Shown here: piece after piece, positions 16,610 through 25,540 of the stretch | Position numbering within the stretch: position 1 is the stretch's first letter | Layout: the number at the start of each line of letters is the position of its first letter | Source of the DNA: Humibacillus xanthopallidus | GTDB lineage: Bacteria; Actinomycetota; Actinomycetes; Actinomycetales; Dermatophilaceae | Assembly (NCBI RefSeq): GCF_006716675.1 | Contig: NZ_VFPM01000002.1 | Coordinates: forward strand, 558,001 to 622,000 | DNA length: 64,000 nucleotides | Reading direction: 5' to 3' | Program-made: the position numbers and the translations under genes | Notes under the pieces: generated by a model | Database searches by the model: none | What the model was told of the DNA's origin: nothing | The model's input: the letters and a program-made list of their open reading frames with translations, nothing else

Positions 16610-17638
16610 GTGCTCATCGCACAGCGTCCCGTGCTCTCCGAAGAGGTCGTGGTCGAGAACCGCAGCCGCTTCACCATCGAGCCGCTCGAGCCCGGCTTCG
16701 GCTACACGCTCGGCAACTCCCTCCGTCGCACCCTGCTCTCGAGCATCCCGGGCGCGGCGGTCACCTCCATCCGCATCGACGGCGTGCTCCACGAGTTCTC
16801 GACCGTGCCGGGTGTGAAGGAGGACGTCACCGAGATGATCCTCAACATCAAGGGCCTCGTCGTCTCTTCGGAGCACGACGAGCCGGTCGTCATGTATCTG
16901 CGCAAGCAGGGCCCGGGTGCCGTCACCGCTGCCGACATCACGCCTCCGGCTGGTGTCGAGGTGCACAACCCCGACCTGCACATCGCGACGCTGAACGACA
17001 AGGGCAAGCTCGAGATGGAGCTGACCGTCGAGCGTGGCCGTGGCTACGTCTCCGCGCAGCAGAACAAGTCCGGTGACCAGGAGATCGGCCGCATCCCGGT
17101 CGACTCGATCTACTCGCCCGTGCTCACCGTGACCTACAAGGTCGAGGCGACGCGTGTCGAGCAGCGCACCGACTTCGACAAGCTCATCGTCGACGTCGAG
17201 ACGAAGAACTCGATGACCCCGCGTGACGCCATGGCCTCGGCCGGCAAGACGCTCGTCGAGCTCTTCGGTCTGGCGCGCGAGCTCAACGTCGAGGCCGAGG
17301 GCATCGACATGGGCCCGTCGCCGACGGACGCGGCGCTCGCCGCCGACCTGGCGCTGCCGATCGAGGACCTCGACCTCACGGTTCGTTCCTACAACTGCCT
17401 GAAGCGCGAGGGCATCCACACCGTGGGTGAGCTCGTGAGCCGCAGCGAGGCCGACCTGCTCGACATCCGCAACTTCGGTGCGAAGTCGATCGACGAGGTC
17501 AAGGCCAAGCTCGTCGGCATGGGTCTGGCCCTCAAGGACAGCCCTCCCGGGTTCGACCCGTCGGCTCTCGTCGACAACTACGACTACGACGACACCGACC
17601 TCGACGACGTGGCGTCGCTCGAGGACGAGCAGCTCTGA
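16610..17638 (+). CDS. rpoA: DNA-directed RNA polymerase subunit alpha
   Basis: The 342-residue subunit dimerises to scaffold RNA polymerase assembly. The N-terminal domain includes [34 protein letters not shown]. The C-terminal domain (about residues 250-320) includes [23 protein letters not shown], which contacts UP elements and activators. The tail is acidic. The start is GTG at 16610 with GGAAGGAAA upstream. It lies in the standard place between rpsD and rplQ. Confidence 0.98.
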   Translation: MLIAQRPVLSEEVVVENRSRFTIEPLEPGFGYTLGNSLRRTLLSSIPGAAVTSIRIDGVLHEFSTVPGVKEDVTEMILNIKGLVVSSEHDEPVVMYLRKQGPGAVTAADITPPAGVEVHNPDLHIATLNDKGKLEMELTVERGRGYVSAQQNKSGDQEIGRIPVDSIYSPVLTVTYKVEATRVEQRTDFDKLIVDVETKNSMTPRDAMASAGKTLVELFGLARELNVEAEGIDMGPSPTDAALAADLALPIEDLDLTVRSYNCLKREGIHTVGELVSRSEADLLDIRNFGAKSIDEVKAKLVGMGLALKDSPPGFDPSALVDNYDYDDTDLDDVASLEDEQL

Positions 17639-17727
17639 CCGACCGCTTGTTGACCCAGTCGCACTGCGCAGCCTGAACGCAGCCTGATGCCAGCAGCGGC
17701 GAGGTCAGACCTTCTAGGAGAAACGAA

Positions 17728-18441
17728 ATGCCCACCCCCACCAAGGGTCCCCGCGTCGGTGGCGGCCCCGCCCACGAGCGGCTCATCCTCGCGAACCTTG
17801 CGACGTCGCTCTTCGAGCACGACAGCATCACGACGACCGAGGCGAAGGCCAAGCGTCTTCGTCCGCTCGCCGAGCGCCTCATCACCTTCGCCAAGCGCGG
17901 CGACCTGCACGCTCGTCGTCGGGTCATGACCGTCGTGCGTGACAAGGGTGTCGTCCACCGTCTGTTTGCCGAGATCGCCCCCGACATGGCGGCTCGCGAG
18001 GGTGGCTACACCCGCATCACGAAGATCGGCGCCCGCAAGGGTGACAACGCCCCCATGGTCGTCATCGAGCTCGTCCGCGAGCCGCTGTCGGCCAAGAAGG
18101 CGACGGTCAAGGAGGCCGAGGGCGCGACCCGTCGTGCCGCCAAGCAGGAGGAGGCCAAGGCCGCCGCTGCGGAGACCAAGGCCGCCGAGGATGCCGAGAA
18201 GGTCGAGTCCACGGACGAGACCGAGGCGACCGAGGCCGCTCCCCTGCCCGAGGGCGCCGTCGCCGCGAACGAGGACGGCTCGTCGCCCGACGAGGCCTAC
18301 ACCGTCAAGGGCAACGCCGACTCGGGCAAGTACCACGAGCCCGACGGCCAGTGGTACGACCAGACGATCGCCGAGTTCTGGTTCGCGTCCGCCGAGGACG
18401 CCGAGAAGGCCGGCTTCACGAAGGCCGGCTCCGGCTCCTGA
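17728..18441 (+). CDS. rplQ: 50S ribosomal protein L17 with C-terminal YHxP/WYDQT domain
   Basis: Residues 1-118 are canonical L17 ([30 protein letters not shown] onward, with [17 protein letters not shown]). L17 lies by the exit tunnel. Residues 119-190 are a Lys/Ala/Glu-rich linker. The last 48 residues ([38 protein letters not shown]) form a small separate domain resembling the Ada-like 'sunset' module also found at the end of some nucleases. E. coli L17 is only 127 residues. The fusion appears in other actinobacteria as far as I know; its role is unknown. A strong terminator follows. Confidence 0.95.
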   Translation: MPTPTKGPRVGGGPAHERLILANLATSLFEHDSITTTEAKAKRLRPLAERLITFAKRGDLHARRRVMTVVRDKGVVHRLFAEIAPDMAAREGGYTRITKIGARKGDNAPMVVIELVREPLSAKKATVKEAEGATRRAAKQEEAKAAAAETKAAEDAEKVESTDETEATEAAPLPEGAVAANEDGSSPDEAYTVKGNADSGKYHEPDGQWYDQTIAEFWFASAEDAEKAGFTKAGSGS

Positions 18442-18458
18442 GCCTGAGCGACCATCGA

Positions 18459-18498
18459 CAGAGCAGCCCGTCCCCCTGGGGGCGGGCTGCTCTGTTGT
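18459..18498 (+). terminator. Rho-independent terminator of the alpha operon
   Basis: AGAGCAGCCCG (18460-18470) pairs with CGGGCTGCTCT (18483-18493), extended inward by CCCC/GGGG. A short T-rich stretch (GTTGT) follows. It lies directly after rplQ, the usual end of the alpha operon. Confidence 0.85.
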
Positions 18499-18565
18499 GC
18501 GGGTGAGTGCCGAGGAACTGCTCTGCAGTTCGTCGGCCACGGGGTGAGCGTTAGGCTGCGGCGGC

Positions 18566-19480
18566 ATGAGTGAGACGAGCTCCCCGCTGCTGCGCGTGCG
18601 GCTCGACCTCGCCTACGACGGGACCGACTTCTCGGGGTGGGCGGAGCAGCCGGGGCTGCGCACCGTCGAGGGCACGCTGTCGGCGGCCCTGGCCACCGTC
18701 CTGCGGCTGCCGGAGCCGGCCCGCCTCACGGTGGCGGGACGCACCGACGCGGGCGTGCACGCACGCGGTCAGGTCGTGCACCTCGACGTGCCTGCGCCGG
18801 CCTGGGCGGCGGTGCCGGGCCGCTCGGACCGGTCACCGGCCGCCGCACTCGTCTCGCGCCTTGCCGGCGTGCTGCCCACCGACGTCGTCGTGCGGAGCGC
18901 GACCGAGGCGCCGGGTGCCTTCGACGCGCGCTTCGCCGCGCTGGAGCGGCGCTACCTCTACCGCCTCGTCGGGGTCGACGGCCCGCGTGACCCGCTCCGG
19001 CGACGCGACACCGTGTGGTGGCGCCGCCCGCTCGACGTGGCCGCCATGGACGAGGCGGCGAGGGGCCTCGTGGGCCTGCGCGACTTCGCGGCCTTCTGCA
19101 AGCGCCGCGAGGGGGCGACGACGACCCGGACCCTGCTCGAGTTCTCGTGGCAGCGGCTCGACGACGGGGTGCTTGCCGCGACGGTGCGGGCGGATGCCTT
19201 CTGCCACTCGATGGTGCGCTCCCTCGTCGGGGCCGTCGTGCCGGTGGGGGAGGGCCGTCGTGAGGTGGCCTGGCCGCAGGTGCTCCAGGAGCGCGCCGTG
19301 CGGGCTCCCGAGATCCATGTCATGCCGCCCCACGGGCTCAGTCTCGAGGAGGTGCTCTACCCGGCCGACGACGAGCTCGGCGAGCGCGCCCGCGTCGCCC
19401 GGTCGCGACGCGACGGCCCAAACCAGGTCGCGAGCGTGGAGGCGTCGAACGGCGTGGTCGGCGGGTCGCAGGGCCTGTGA
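18566..19480 (+). CDS. truA: tRNA pseudouridine(38-40) synthase TruA
   Basis: The 304-residue enzyme makes pseudouridine at tRNA positions 38-40 in the anticodon stem. The catalytic Asp61 is in GRTDAGVHARGQVVHLD. LDLAYDGTDFSGW opens the fold, and FCKRREGATTTRTLLEFSW and MVRSLVGAVVPVGEGRR are typical later motifs. It has its own start after the rplQ terminator, so a separate promoter is expected. An equally long shadow frame overlaps it but has no family features. Confidence 0.95.
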   Translation: MSETSSPLLRVRLDLAYDGTDFSGWAEQPGLRTVEGTLSAALATVLRLPEPARLTVAGRTDAGVHARGQVVHLDVPAPAWAAVPGRSDRSPAAALVSRLAGVLPTDVVVRSATEAPGAFDARFAALERRYLYRLVGVDGPRDPLRRRDTVWWRRPLDVAAMDEAARGLVGLRDFAAFCKRREGATTTRTLLEFSWQRLDDGVLAATVRADAFCHSMVRSLVGAVVPVGEGRREVAWPQVLQERAVRAPEIHVMPPHGLSLEEVLYPADDELGERARVARSRRDGPNQVASVEASNGVVGGSQGL

Positions 19481-19492
19481 TTGACTCCTCCC

Positions 19493-20179
19493 ATGCCTGA
19501 GCGATCGTCCCGACGTCGCCAGCCGGGTCCTCGGTCGAGGCGCCGACCCTCACGCACCCGGACCTCCGCGCGGACCCGCTGGTCGGCGGTCTCGGTGCTC
19601 ACCGTCGCCCTCGTGCTCACCGGCTGCTCGAAGGACCCGGCAGCGACCACGGCGCCCACCGCCGCTGCCACGGCCCCCGCAGCCGCGTCGACCTCGCCGT
19701 CGACCGGCGTCACGGCACCGGAGACCTCCGAGAGCGACGTCGTTCGCGCCCGCTCCGGTGACTTCGGGGTCGTGCCGCCGGAGGCCTGGGCCGAGGCGAC
19801 CGACCGGGCCGGCGACGTGCAGGGCCTCGACATGGTCCTGCTCTCGTCGCGCAAGGTCGGGGGCTTCAGCACCAACCTCGTCGTGCTCACGTCGGCCGGT
19901 GACGACGCCGCCCTCGAGGCCGAGATCGCCAAGGGCCGCGAGCAGATGGGCGCCGCCGGTCGCACCGTCACCGAGACGCCCGACAAGCAGGTCGCCGGGT
20001 CCACCGCCACGGGCTTCCAGACCGCCTTCGAGCAACAGGGCGTCAAGGTCGTCGCGCGCTCCTACGGCCTCACCCGCGGCGGCAAGGTCTACCTGCTCAC
20101 CCTCAGCTCGGCCGAGCAGGAGGCCGACCACGCGATGACCGAGCTCGACGAGATCCTCGCCTCGTGGACCTGGTCGTGA
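19493..20179 (+). CDS. Secreted lipoprotein, DcrB/LpqN-like
   Basis: The 228-residue protein has an Arg-rich N-terminus, a hydrophobic stretch and the lipobox LTGC at about residue 44 (VLTVALVLTGCSKDP). A Thr/Ala/Pro linker follows, then a domain of about 150 residues (SGDFGVVPPEAWAEATDRAG to LDEILASWTW). Its pattern resembles DcrB/PsbP-type lipoproteins such as mycobacterial LpqN, a tentative match. The start chosen is ATG at 19493, 12 bases after truA. Confidence 0.7.
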   Translation: MPERSSRRRQPGPRSRRRPSRTRTSARTRWSAVSVLTVALVLTGCSKDPAATTAPTAAATAPAAASTSPSTGVTAPETSESDVVRARSGDFGVVPPEAWAEATDRAGDVQGLDMVLLSSRKVGGFSTNLVVLTSAGDDAALEAEIAKGREQMGAAGRTVTETPDKQVAGSTATGFQTAFEQQGVKVVARSYGLTRGGKVYLLTLSSAEQEADHAMTELDEILASWTWS

Positions 20180-20249
20180 CGCCGTGGACCCCAGCCCCGT
20201 CGCGAGCGCGCGTTAACGGCGTGACGGGTGCACCCGGCATACGTCAGGC

Positions 20250-21941
20250 TTGACCCTCGTGGGCCACGTCGACGTCAACTCCGTCTCCTTCAGCCTGCCG
20301 GACGGCAGACCGCTGCTGGGTGGCGTCTCCGTGCGGGTGGGTGAGGGCGCCAAGGTGGCGCTCATCGGTCCCAACGGCACCGGCAAGACGACGCTGACGC
20401 GCATCATCGCCGGCGACCTCGACGCGCACGAAGGTGCGGTGACCCGCTCCGGCGGACTGGGCGTCATGCGGCAGTTCATCGGCAAGGTCCGCGACGACAC
20501 GACGGTGCGCGACCTGCTCGTCTCGGTGGCGCCCGCGCGCATCCGTGAGGCCGCCGAGGAGGTCGACCGCACCGAGCTGCTCATGATGGAGCGCGACTCC
20601 GAGGCCGACCAGATGGCGTACGCCCACGCCCTCGTCGAGTGGGGCGAGGCCGGTGGCTACGAGCAGGAGACTCTCTGGGACCAGTGCACGATGGCGGCGC
20701 TCGGCATCCCCTACGAGTCGGCCCAGTGGCGCGCGGTGACGACCCTCTCGGGCGGTGAGCAGAAGCGGCTCGTCCTCGAGGCGCTGCTCCGCGGGCCGGA
20801 GGAGGTGCTGCTGCTCGACGAGCCCGACAACTACCTCGACGTGCCGACGAAGCGCTGGCTCGAGGAGGCCCTCGTCGCGAGCCCCAAGACGGTGCTCTTC
20901 ATCAGCCACGACCGCGAGCTGCTCGACCGGGTGGCCACGCGCATCGCGACCCTCGAGCCGGGCGCTGCCGGCGCGACGCTCTGGGTGCACCCCGGACGCT
21001 TCTCGACCTACGCGCAGGCGCGCGACGACCGCAACGCGCGGCTCGAGGAGCTGCGCCGCCGCTGGGACGAGGAGCACGTCAAGCTCAAGACGCTCGTGCA
21101 GACCCTCAAGGTCAAGGCGAAGTACAACGACGGCATGTCCTCGCGCTACCAGGCGGCCCAGACCCGGCTGGCGAAGTTCGAGCAGGCCGGGCCGCCGGAG
21201 GAGACGCCGATGACGCAGTCGGTGAGGATGCGCCTCACCGGTGGTCGCACGGCCAAGCGGGCGATCGTCGCGACCGGGCTCGAGCTCACCGGCCTCATGA
21301 AGCCCTTCGACCTCGAGGTCTGGTACGGCGAGCGCGTCGCGATCCTCGGCAGCAACGGCTCCGGCAAGTCGCACTTCCTGCGCCTGCTCGCGTCGGGCGG
21401 CACCGACCCCGAGCGGGAGCACCAGCCGGTCGGTGACGTGCGCCCGACCCCCGTCGAGCACACCGGCGTCGTCCGGCTCGGCTCGCGTGTGCGGCCCGGA
21501 TGGTTCGCCCAGACCCATGAGCACCCGACGCTGCTCGGCCGCACGCTCCTCGAGATCCTCCACCGGGGCGATGAGCACCGCGACGGCAAGCCCCGCGAGG
21601 AGGCCGCCCGGGCCCTCGACCGCTACGAGCTGGCGCGGTCGGGTGAGCAGACGTTCGAGTCGCTCTCGGGTGGGCAGCAGGCCCGCTTCCAGATCCTGCT
21701 GCTCGAGCTGTCGGGGGCGACCCTGCTGCTGCTCGACGAGCCGACCGACAACCTCGACCTCCAGTCGGCCGAGGCGCTCGAGGAGGGGCTGGACCGCTTC
21801 GAGGGCACCGTCATGGCCGTCACCCACGACCGCTGGTTCGCCCGGGGCTTCGACCGCTTCCTCGTGTTCGGCTCCGACGGCCGGGTCTACGAGTCGCCCG
21901 AGCCGGTCTGGGACGAGAAGCGGGTCGTGCGCCCCCGCTGA
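20250..21941 (+). CDS. ABC-F family ATPase
   Basis: The 563-residue protein has two ABC domains and no membrane segments. Domain 1 has Walker A GPNGTGKTT, signature LSGGEQKRL and Walker B LLLDEPDNYLD. Domain 2 has GSNGSGKSH, LSGGQQARF and LLLLDEPTDNLD. The linker between them (EELRRRWDEEHVKLKTLVQTLKVKAKYN) is a basic coiled coil. ABC-F proteins act on the ribosome, as translation factors or antibiotic-resistance proteins. Which one this is cannot be told. The start is TTG at 20250 or GTG at 20259. Confidence 0.88.
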   Translation: MTLVGHVDVNSVSFSLPDGRPLLGGVSVRVGEGAKVALIGPNGTGKTTLTRIIAGDLDAHEGAVTRSGGLGVMRQFIGKVRDDTTVRDLLVSVAPARIREAAEEVDRTELLMMERDSEADQMAYAHALVEWGEAGGYEQETLWDQCTMAALGIPYESAQWRAVTTLSGGEQKRLVLEALLRGPEEVLLLDEPDNYLDVPTKRWLEEALVASPKTVLFISHDRELLDRVATRIATLEPGAAGATLWVHPGRFSTYAQARDDRNARLEELRRRWDEEHVKLKTLVQTLKVKAKYNDGMSSRYQAAQTRLAKFEQAGPPEETPMTQSVRMRLTGGRTAKRAIVATGLELTGLMKPFDLEVWYGERVAILGSNGSGKSHFLRLLASGGTDPEREHQPVGDVRPTPVEHTGVVRLGSRVRPGWFAQTHEHPTLLGRTLLEILHRGDEHRDGKPREEAARALDRYELARSGEQTFESLSGGQQARFQILLLELSGATLLLLDEPTDNLDLQSAEALEEGLDRFEGTVMAVTHDRWFARGFDRFLVFGSDGRVYESPEPVWDEKRVVRPR

Positions 21942-21972
21942 CGCGGGGCTCCGGCGGGAGTAGCGTCGCAGG

Positions 21973-23040
21973 ATGACCCTGCGCTCGATCGACGCCGGTG
22001 TGGTCGCGGCCCCGATGGCCGGCGGAGCCTCGACCCCGGATCTCGTCGCCGCCGTCGGCGAGGCGGGTGGCTTCGGTTTCCTCGCCGGTGGCTACCTGAC
22101 CACGGAGCAGCTCGCGGCCCAGGTCGCAGGCGTCTGGGACCTCACGTCGCGGCCCTTCGGGGTCAACCTCTTCGTCCCCGACACCGCCAACGTGTATGCC
22201 GTCCGGCCCGGAGGTCTGCAGGGTGCGGACCGCGCCGCCGCGGTTGCCGCCTACCAGGCGTCGCTGGCACCGGACGCCGCGGCGCTCGGGGTCGAGCCGG
22301 GGGAGCCACGCCCGGGTGACACCGACGACTGGGAGCGCAAGCTCGACCTCGTCGTGCGCGAGCGGGTGACGGCCGTGTCCTTCACCTTCGGGCTGCCGTC
22401 CGCAGCCGTCCTCGGGGAGCTGGCCCGCGCCGGCATCGAGAGCGTCGTCACCGTGACGGATGTCGACGAGGCCAGCGCCGCGCTCGCGGCCGGGGTCGAC
22501 GGGCTCTGCGTGCAGGGGGTGGAGGCCGGTGGTCATCGGGGCACCCTCGACCCGACCACGGTGCCGGACGACTCCGACCTCGCCGCCGTCGTCGAGCGGG
22601 TGCGCCAGACGGCCTGGGACCTCGGTCGGGCCGACGTCGTCATCATGGCGGCGGGCGGCATCACGACGCGTCATCGTGCCGATGCCGTGCGCGGGGCGGG
22701 CGCCGACGCCGTGCAGGTCGGCACGGCGCTGCTGCTCACCCCGGAGGCGGGCACCGGCCTCGCCTACCGGCGTGCCCTCGCCGATGCGGCGCACGGCAGC
22801 ACCCGGGTCACCCGCGCCTTCTCCGGGCGCCTGGGGCGGTGCCTCGAGACCGACTTCGTGCGCCGGCACGACGAGGAGGCGCCGGCGGCCTACCCCGAGG
22901 TCCACCACGTCACGGTGCCGCTGCGGCGTGCGTCCGCCCAGGCGGACAAGCCCGATGTCGTCGCCCTGTGGGCGGGCACCGGATGGCGTGCTGCGCGCGC
23001 GGTGCCGGCAGCGACCGTCGTGAGCGGGCTGGCCCGCTGA
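21973..23040 (+). CDS. Nitronate monooxygenase family protein
   Basis: The 355-residue FMN enzyme has a TIM-barrel fold that oxidises nitronates. GVVAAPMAGGASTPDLVAAVGEAGGFGFLAGGY opens the barrel. GLCVQGVEAGGHRG is the flavin- and substrate-binding loop with its catalytic-region histidine. AAGGITTRHRADAVRGAGADAVQVGTALL is the phosphate-binding strand. It may protect against propionate-3-nitronate. The ATG at 21973 lies 31 bases after the ABC-F gene. Confidence 0.88.
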   Translation: MTLRSIDAGVVAAPMAGGASTPDLVAAVGEAGGFGFLAGGYLTTEQLAAQVAGVWDLTSRPFGVNLFVPDTANVYAVRPGGLQGADRAAAVAAYQASLAPDAAALGVEPGEPRPGDTDDWERKLDLVVRERVTAVSFTFGLPSAAVLGELARAGIESVVTVTDVDEASAALAAGVDGLCVQGVEAGGHRGTLDPTTVPDDSDLAAVVERVRQTAWDLGRADVVIMAAGGITTRHRADAVRGAGADAVQVGTALLLTPEAGTGLAYRRALADAAHGSTRVTRAFSGRLGRCLETDFVRRHDEEAPAAYPEVHHVTVPLRRASAQADKPDVVALWAGTGWRAARAVPAATVVSGLAR

Positions 23041-23133
23041 GCAGCCTGCGCGTCGCCCGCAGCAGCTGACGCCAGGACACACATCGGACGGCAGGCCTCC
23101 CACGGGCACGGTTGGCGGCATACGGTGTGCCCC

Positions 23134-23664
23134 ATGCCCTCAGCCCAAGGAAACCTCACGTGGCAGCTCGCCACCGACCGGCCCCACCTGCTCGCGGAGC
23201 CCGTCGCGGCTGCGCTCGACCACGTCCTGGGGGCGCGAGTCGCCGAGATCGATGCGGAGCTGGCCGACACGGCGGCCTTCTGCGCGGCCTACGACGTCGC
23301 CCCGGAAGCCTCGGCCAACTGCGTGGTGGTGGAGGGCCGCCGCGGAGACGAGGTGACCATCGCTGCCGTCATGGTGCTCGCGACCGACCGGGCGGACATC
23401 AACCGGGTGGTGCGGCGTCATCTCGGGGTGCGCAAGATCTCCTTCGCCGACCAGGCGAGGGCGCAGGAGCTGACCGGCATGCAGCAGGGGGGCATCACCC
23501 CGGTCGGGCTTCCGGAGGGCTGGCCGGTGCTCGTCGATGCCAGGGTCGTCGCGGCGGGGCCGGTCGTCATCGGCGCGGGGGTGCGGGGCGCCAAGCTGCT
23601 CGTGCACGGTTCGGCGCTCGCCGAGCTGCCCGGGGCCGTGGTGCTCGAGCTCGCCATGACCTGA
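23134..23664 (+). CDS. YbaK/EbsC-type aminoacyl-tRNA deacylase
   Basis: The 176-residue protein shows the YbaK fold: ANCVVVEGRRGDEVTIAAVMVLATDRADINRVVRRHLGVRKISFADQARAQELTGMQQGGITPVGLPEGWPVLVDA. The TGMQQGGITPVGLP segment is the conserved GxxxGGxxPxG substrate loop. The family clears mischarged tRNAs such as Cys-tRNA(Pro) or Ala-tRNA(Pro). The ATG at 23134 is preferred over a GTG at 23125. Confidence 0.85.
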   Translation: MPSAQGNLTWQLATDRPHLLAEPVAAALDHVLGARVAEIDAELADTAAFCAAYDVAPEASANCVVVEGRRGDEVTIAAVMVLATDRADINRVVRRHLGVRKISFADQARAQELTGMQQGGITPVGLPEGWPVLVDARVVAAGPVVIGAGVRGAKLLVHGSALAELPGAVVLELAMT

Positions 23665-23703
23665 GCCGGGGGCCGATCTGGGCCCCCGGCAGAGCAGCTC
23701 CGA

Positions 23704-23985
23704 TCAGCCCGCGACGTCCCACAGCAGGCGCGAACGCTCGGAGGCGGTGGTGCCGCCCCAGATGCCGAAGGTCTCGGGCACCCGCATCGCGTGCTCGAGG
23801 CAGGCGCGCGCGACGGGGCAGTCGCTGCAGACGGCCTTGGCGGCCTCGGTCTGCTCGCGACGCTGGATCTGGCCCATCTCGGGGTCGTCGACGAAGAACT
23901 GCTCGGCGTCCTTGCCACGGCAGAGGCCCTGCTCCTGCCACTCGTAGGAGCTGTAGACGGGCCGGGGGAGACGAGTGACGGTCAT
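23704..23985 (-). CDS. WhiB family iron-sulfur transcriptional regulator
   Basis: The 93-residue protein has the four cluster cysteines C22, C53, C56 and C62, the turn motif G74-I-W-G-G78 and a basic end (SERSRLLW). WhiB proteins bind a [4Fe-4S] cluster and act with the primary sigma factor in redox or developmental control. EWQEQGLCRGKDAEQFF and the short C-terminus are closest in style to WhiB3/WhiD, but the subclass is unsure. The ATG at 23985 has GGAGGAAG just upstream on its strand. It is divergent from the MerR/B12 gene and shares its regulatory region. Confidence 0.92.
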   Translation of the reverse strand: MTVTRLPRPVYSSYEWQEQGLCRGKDAEQFFVDDPEMGQIQRREQTEAAKAVCSDCPVARACLEHAMRVPETFGIWGGTTASERSRLLWDVAG

Positions 23986-24027
23986 GGCTTCCTCCACGTG
24001 AACCGGAGCGGCGACCCTGCGCTGAAG

Positions 24028-24093
24028 TTGTGCAGTGATCTTGTGCAATGAACTTACGCAGAACTGGTGCCATTGCGCAAGATGCCTGCACAA
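24028..24093. promoter_or_regulatory. Large interrupted palindrome between whiB and the MerR/B12 gene
   Basis: The arms 24028-24050 and 24071-24093 are reverse complements at 20 of 23 positions, separated by 20 bases. Each arm contains two TTGTGCA-like half-sites spaced 13 bases apart: TTGTGCA at 24028 and 24041 on the left, and TGCGCAA at 24074 and TGCACAA at 24087 on the right. Four half-sites would suit a tetrameric MerR-type regulator. It sits in the 199-base divergent gap, so it could control both genes. Confidence 0.7.
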
Positions 24094-24184
24094 GTTTATG
24101 GTGGGGCTTGCCTGCAGAGAATCGGGACGCACAGTCGTGCCTTCCGAGGATCCCCGCGGGCGACTGCAGAAGTGGTGATGAGGG

Positions 24185-25333
24185 ATGACTGACGACGTGG
24201 GTGGGGCGCGCGACGGGCAGCACCACGAACACGGTGGCGACGCCGACGACTCGCCGTATGCCGCGAAGCGGACGGACACGGCGACGGAGACCGTGCCCGT
24301 CCTCAGCTGGCCGGTGGGCGCCGTCGCCGACCGCCTCGGCGTCTCGACCTCCACCCTGCGCTCCTGGGAGCGGCGCTACGGTCTCGGCCCCACGCATCGC
24401 ACGGGTGGCAACCATCGGCGCTACGGCCCGGTCGACCTGCAGCGCGTGCAGCTCATGGCGCGCCTCACGGCCGCAGGCATCCCGGCCCAGGCCGCTGCCG
24501 AGAGCGTGACGACGATGGAGCCGGAGGAGCTCGCGCGTCGCCTCGGGTCCGGCGTCGGCGGTGCAGCATCCGAGGCGCCCTCGTCAGCACGGCAGACAGC
24601 GGCGGATGGCGACCTCGACGGCATCGACGGCGGCGCCACGGACGGCGGCGTCGACAGCGTCTTCGGGCCGGTGCGGGCCGCTGCGCTGGCGGGGGATCGC
24701 GCGACCACCGACGAGGGCACCGTCGACGCGATCCTCTCGGCAGCGCGCGAGCTCGACGCCACGGGGCTCGTGCACCTCTACCGGCAGACGCTGCGCCGCC
24801 TCGACTTCGCCGACGCCTGGTCTGACGTCTTCGTGCCCTCGTTGCGCGCGATCGGGCAGCGGTGGGGCGAGGGGTCCCTCGGCATCGAGTCCGAGCACCT
24901 TGCGAGCGAGCTGCTGCAGGGCGAGCTGCGCGGGGTCGTGCGCGCCAACCGCTTCCGCATGTCCGGCACGCCGGTGCTGCTCGGCAGCGCGGACGACGAG
25001 CAGCACCACCTGCCCCTGCTCGCCGTCGAGGCAGAGCTCGCCCGCCACGGGGTGGCGAGCCTGCTCCTCGGTCCGCGGGTGCCGGTTCGAGCCCTCGCGA
25101 AGGCCCTCGACAGGGCACGACCGCCGGCCGTCTTCATCTGGGCGTCGCTGCGCAGGCTGCCGACGGAGCCGCTGTGGGAGATGGTCGAGTCCCTCGACTG
25201 GCCGCTCACCGTCGTCATCGGTGGCCCGGGATGGCCGCCCGAGGTCACGGGAACGCGCGGCGCTGCCACGGTGGTGCACGCGACCGACCTCGGCACCGCC
25301 GTCGGCAACATCGTGCCGGTGGCTCGGTCCTGA
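24185..25333 (+). CDS. MerR-type regulator with B12-binding photoreceptor-like domain (CarH/LitR type)
   Basis: Residues about 38-105 are a MerR winged helix (WPVGAVADRLGVSTSTLRSWERRYGLGPTHRTGGNHRRYG). The C-terminal half is a cobalamin-binding module. The light-sensing cap motif W-x9-E-H of CarH is present as W227...E237-H238. The lower axial ligand motif appears as E272-Q-H274-H-L-P, where CarH has ExHxxG, so the His is kept but the last Gly is Pro. CarH tetramers bind DNA in the dark with adenosylcobalamin and fall apart in light. A similar role here is inference. It has a 30-residue acidic N-terminal leader and faces whiB. Confidence 0.85.
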   Translation: MTDDVGGARDGQHHEHGGDADDSPYAAKRTDTATETVPVLSWPVGAVADRLGVSTSTLRSWERRYGLGPTHRTGGNHRRYGPVDLQRVQLMARLTAAGIPAQAAAESVTTMEPEELARRLGSGVGGAASEAPSSARQTAADGDLDGIDGGATDGGVDSVFGPVRAAALAGDRATTDEGTVDAILSAARELDATGLVHLYRQTLRRLDFADAWSDVFVPSLRAIGQRWGEGSLGIESEHLASELLQGELRGVVRANRFRMSGTPVLLGSADDEQHHLPLLAVEAELARHGVASLLLGPRVPVRALAKALDRARPPAVFIWASLRRLPTEPLWEMVESLDWPLTVVIGGPGWPPEVTGTRGAATVVHATDLGTAVGNIVPVARS

Positions 25334-25365
25334 CGCGACGCAGCGACGCCCGAGCTGGGGCTTCC

Positions 25366-25446
25366 TTGCGCGTCGAGCGCAAAGAAGCGGCCGCGAATCC
25401 GCAAGAAGTGGGCCAAGTCTGAAAATTCTTGCAGCCAGATCTGGCG
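25366..25446 (+). promoter_or_regulatory. Cluster of inverted repeats upstream of the amylopullulanase gene
   Basis: Three inverted repeats lie in the 207-base gap: TTGCGC-N5-GCGCAA (25366-25382), GCAAGAA (25401-25407) facing TTCTTGC (25426-25432), and the palindrome CCAGATCTGG at about 25437-25446. The sequence between, AAGTCTGAAAATTC, is unusually AT-rich for this DNA. CTTGCA-type elements near amylase genes in streptomycetes bind MalR-like regulators, so maltodextrin control is a reasonable guess. Confidence 0.5.
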
Positions 25447-25540
25447 CAGGGTGCAAAAGGGGAGATACGGTTCCCTCTGGTCGGTGTGCCTCCACGGTGC
25501 CGTCCATCCCCTGCACCACGCCCTGCACGAAGGAGTGCGC

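Noticed and set aside
18570..19484. A 304-codon frame in another plus phase that fully overlaps truA
   Set aside because: It lacks any motif and is rich in Arg/Ser/Pro, while the truA frame has the catalytic GRTDAGVHA segment.
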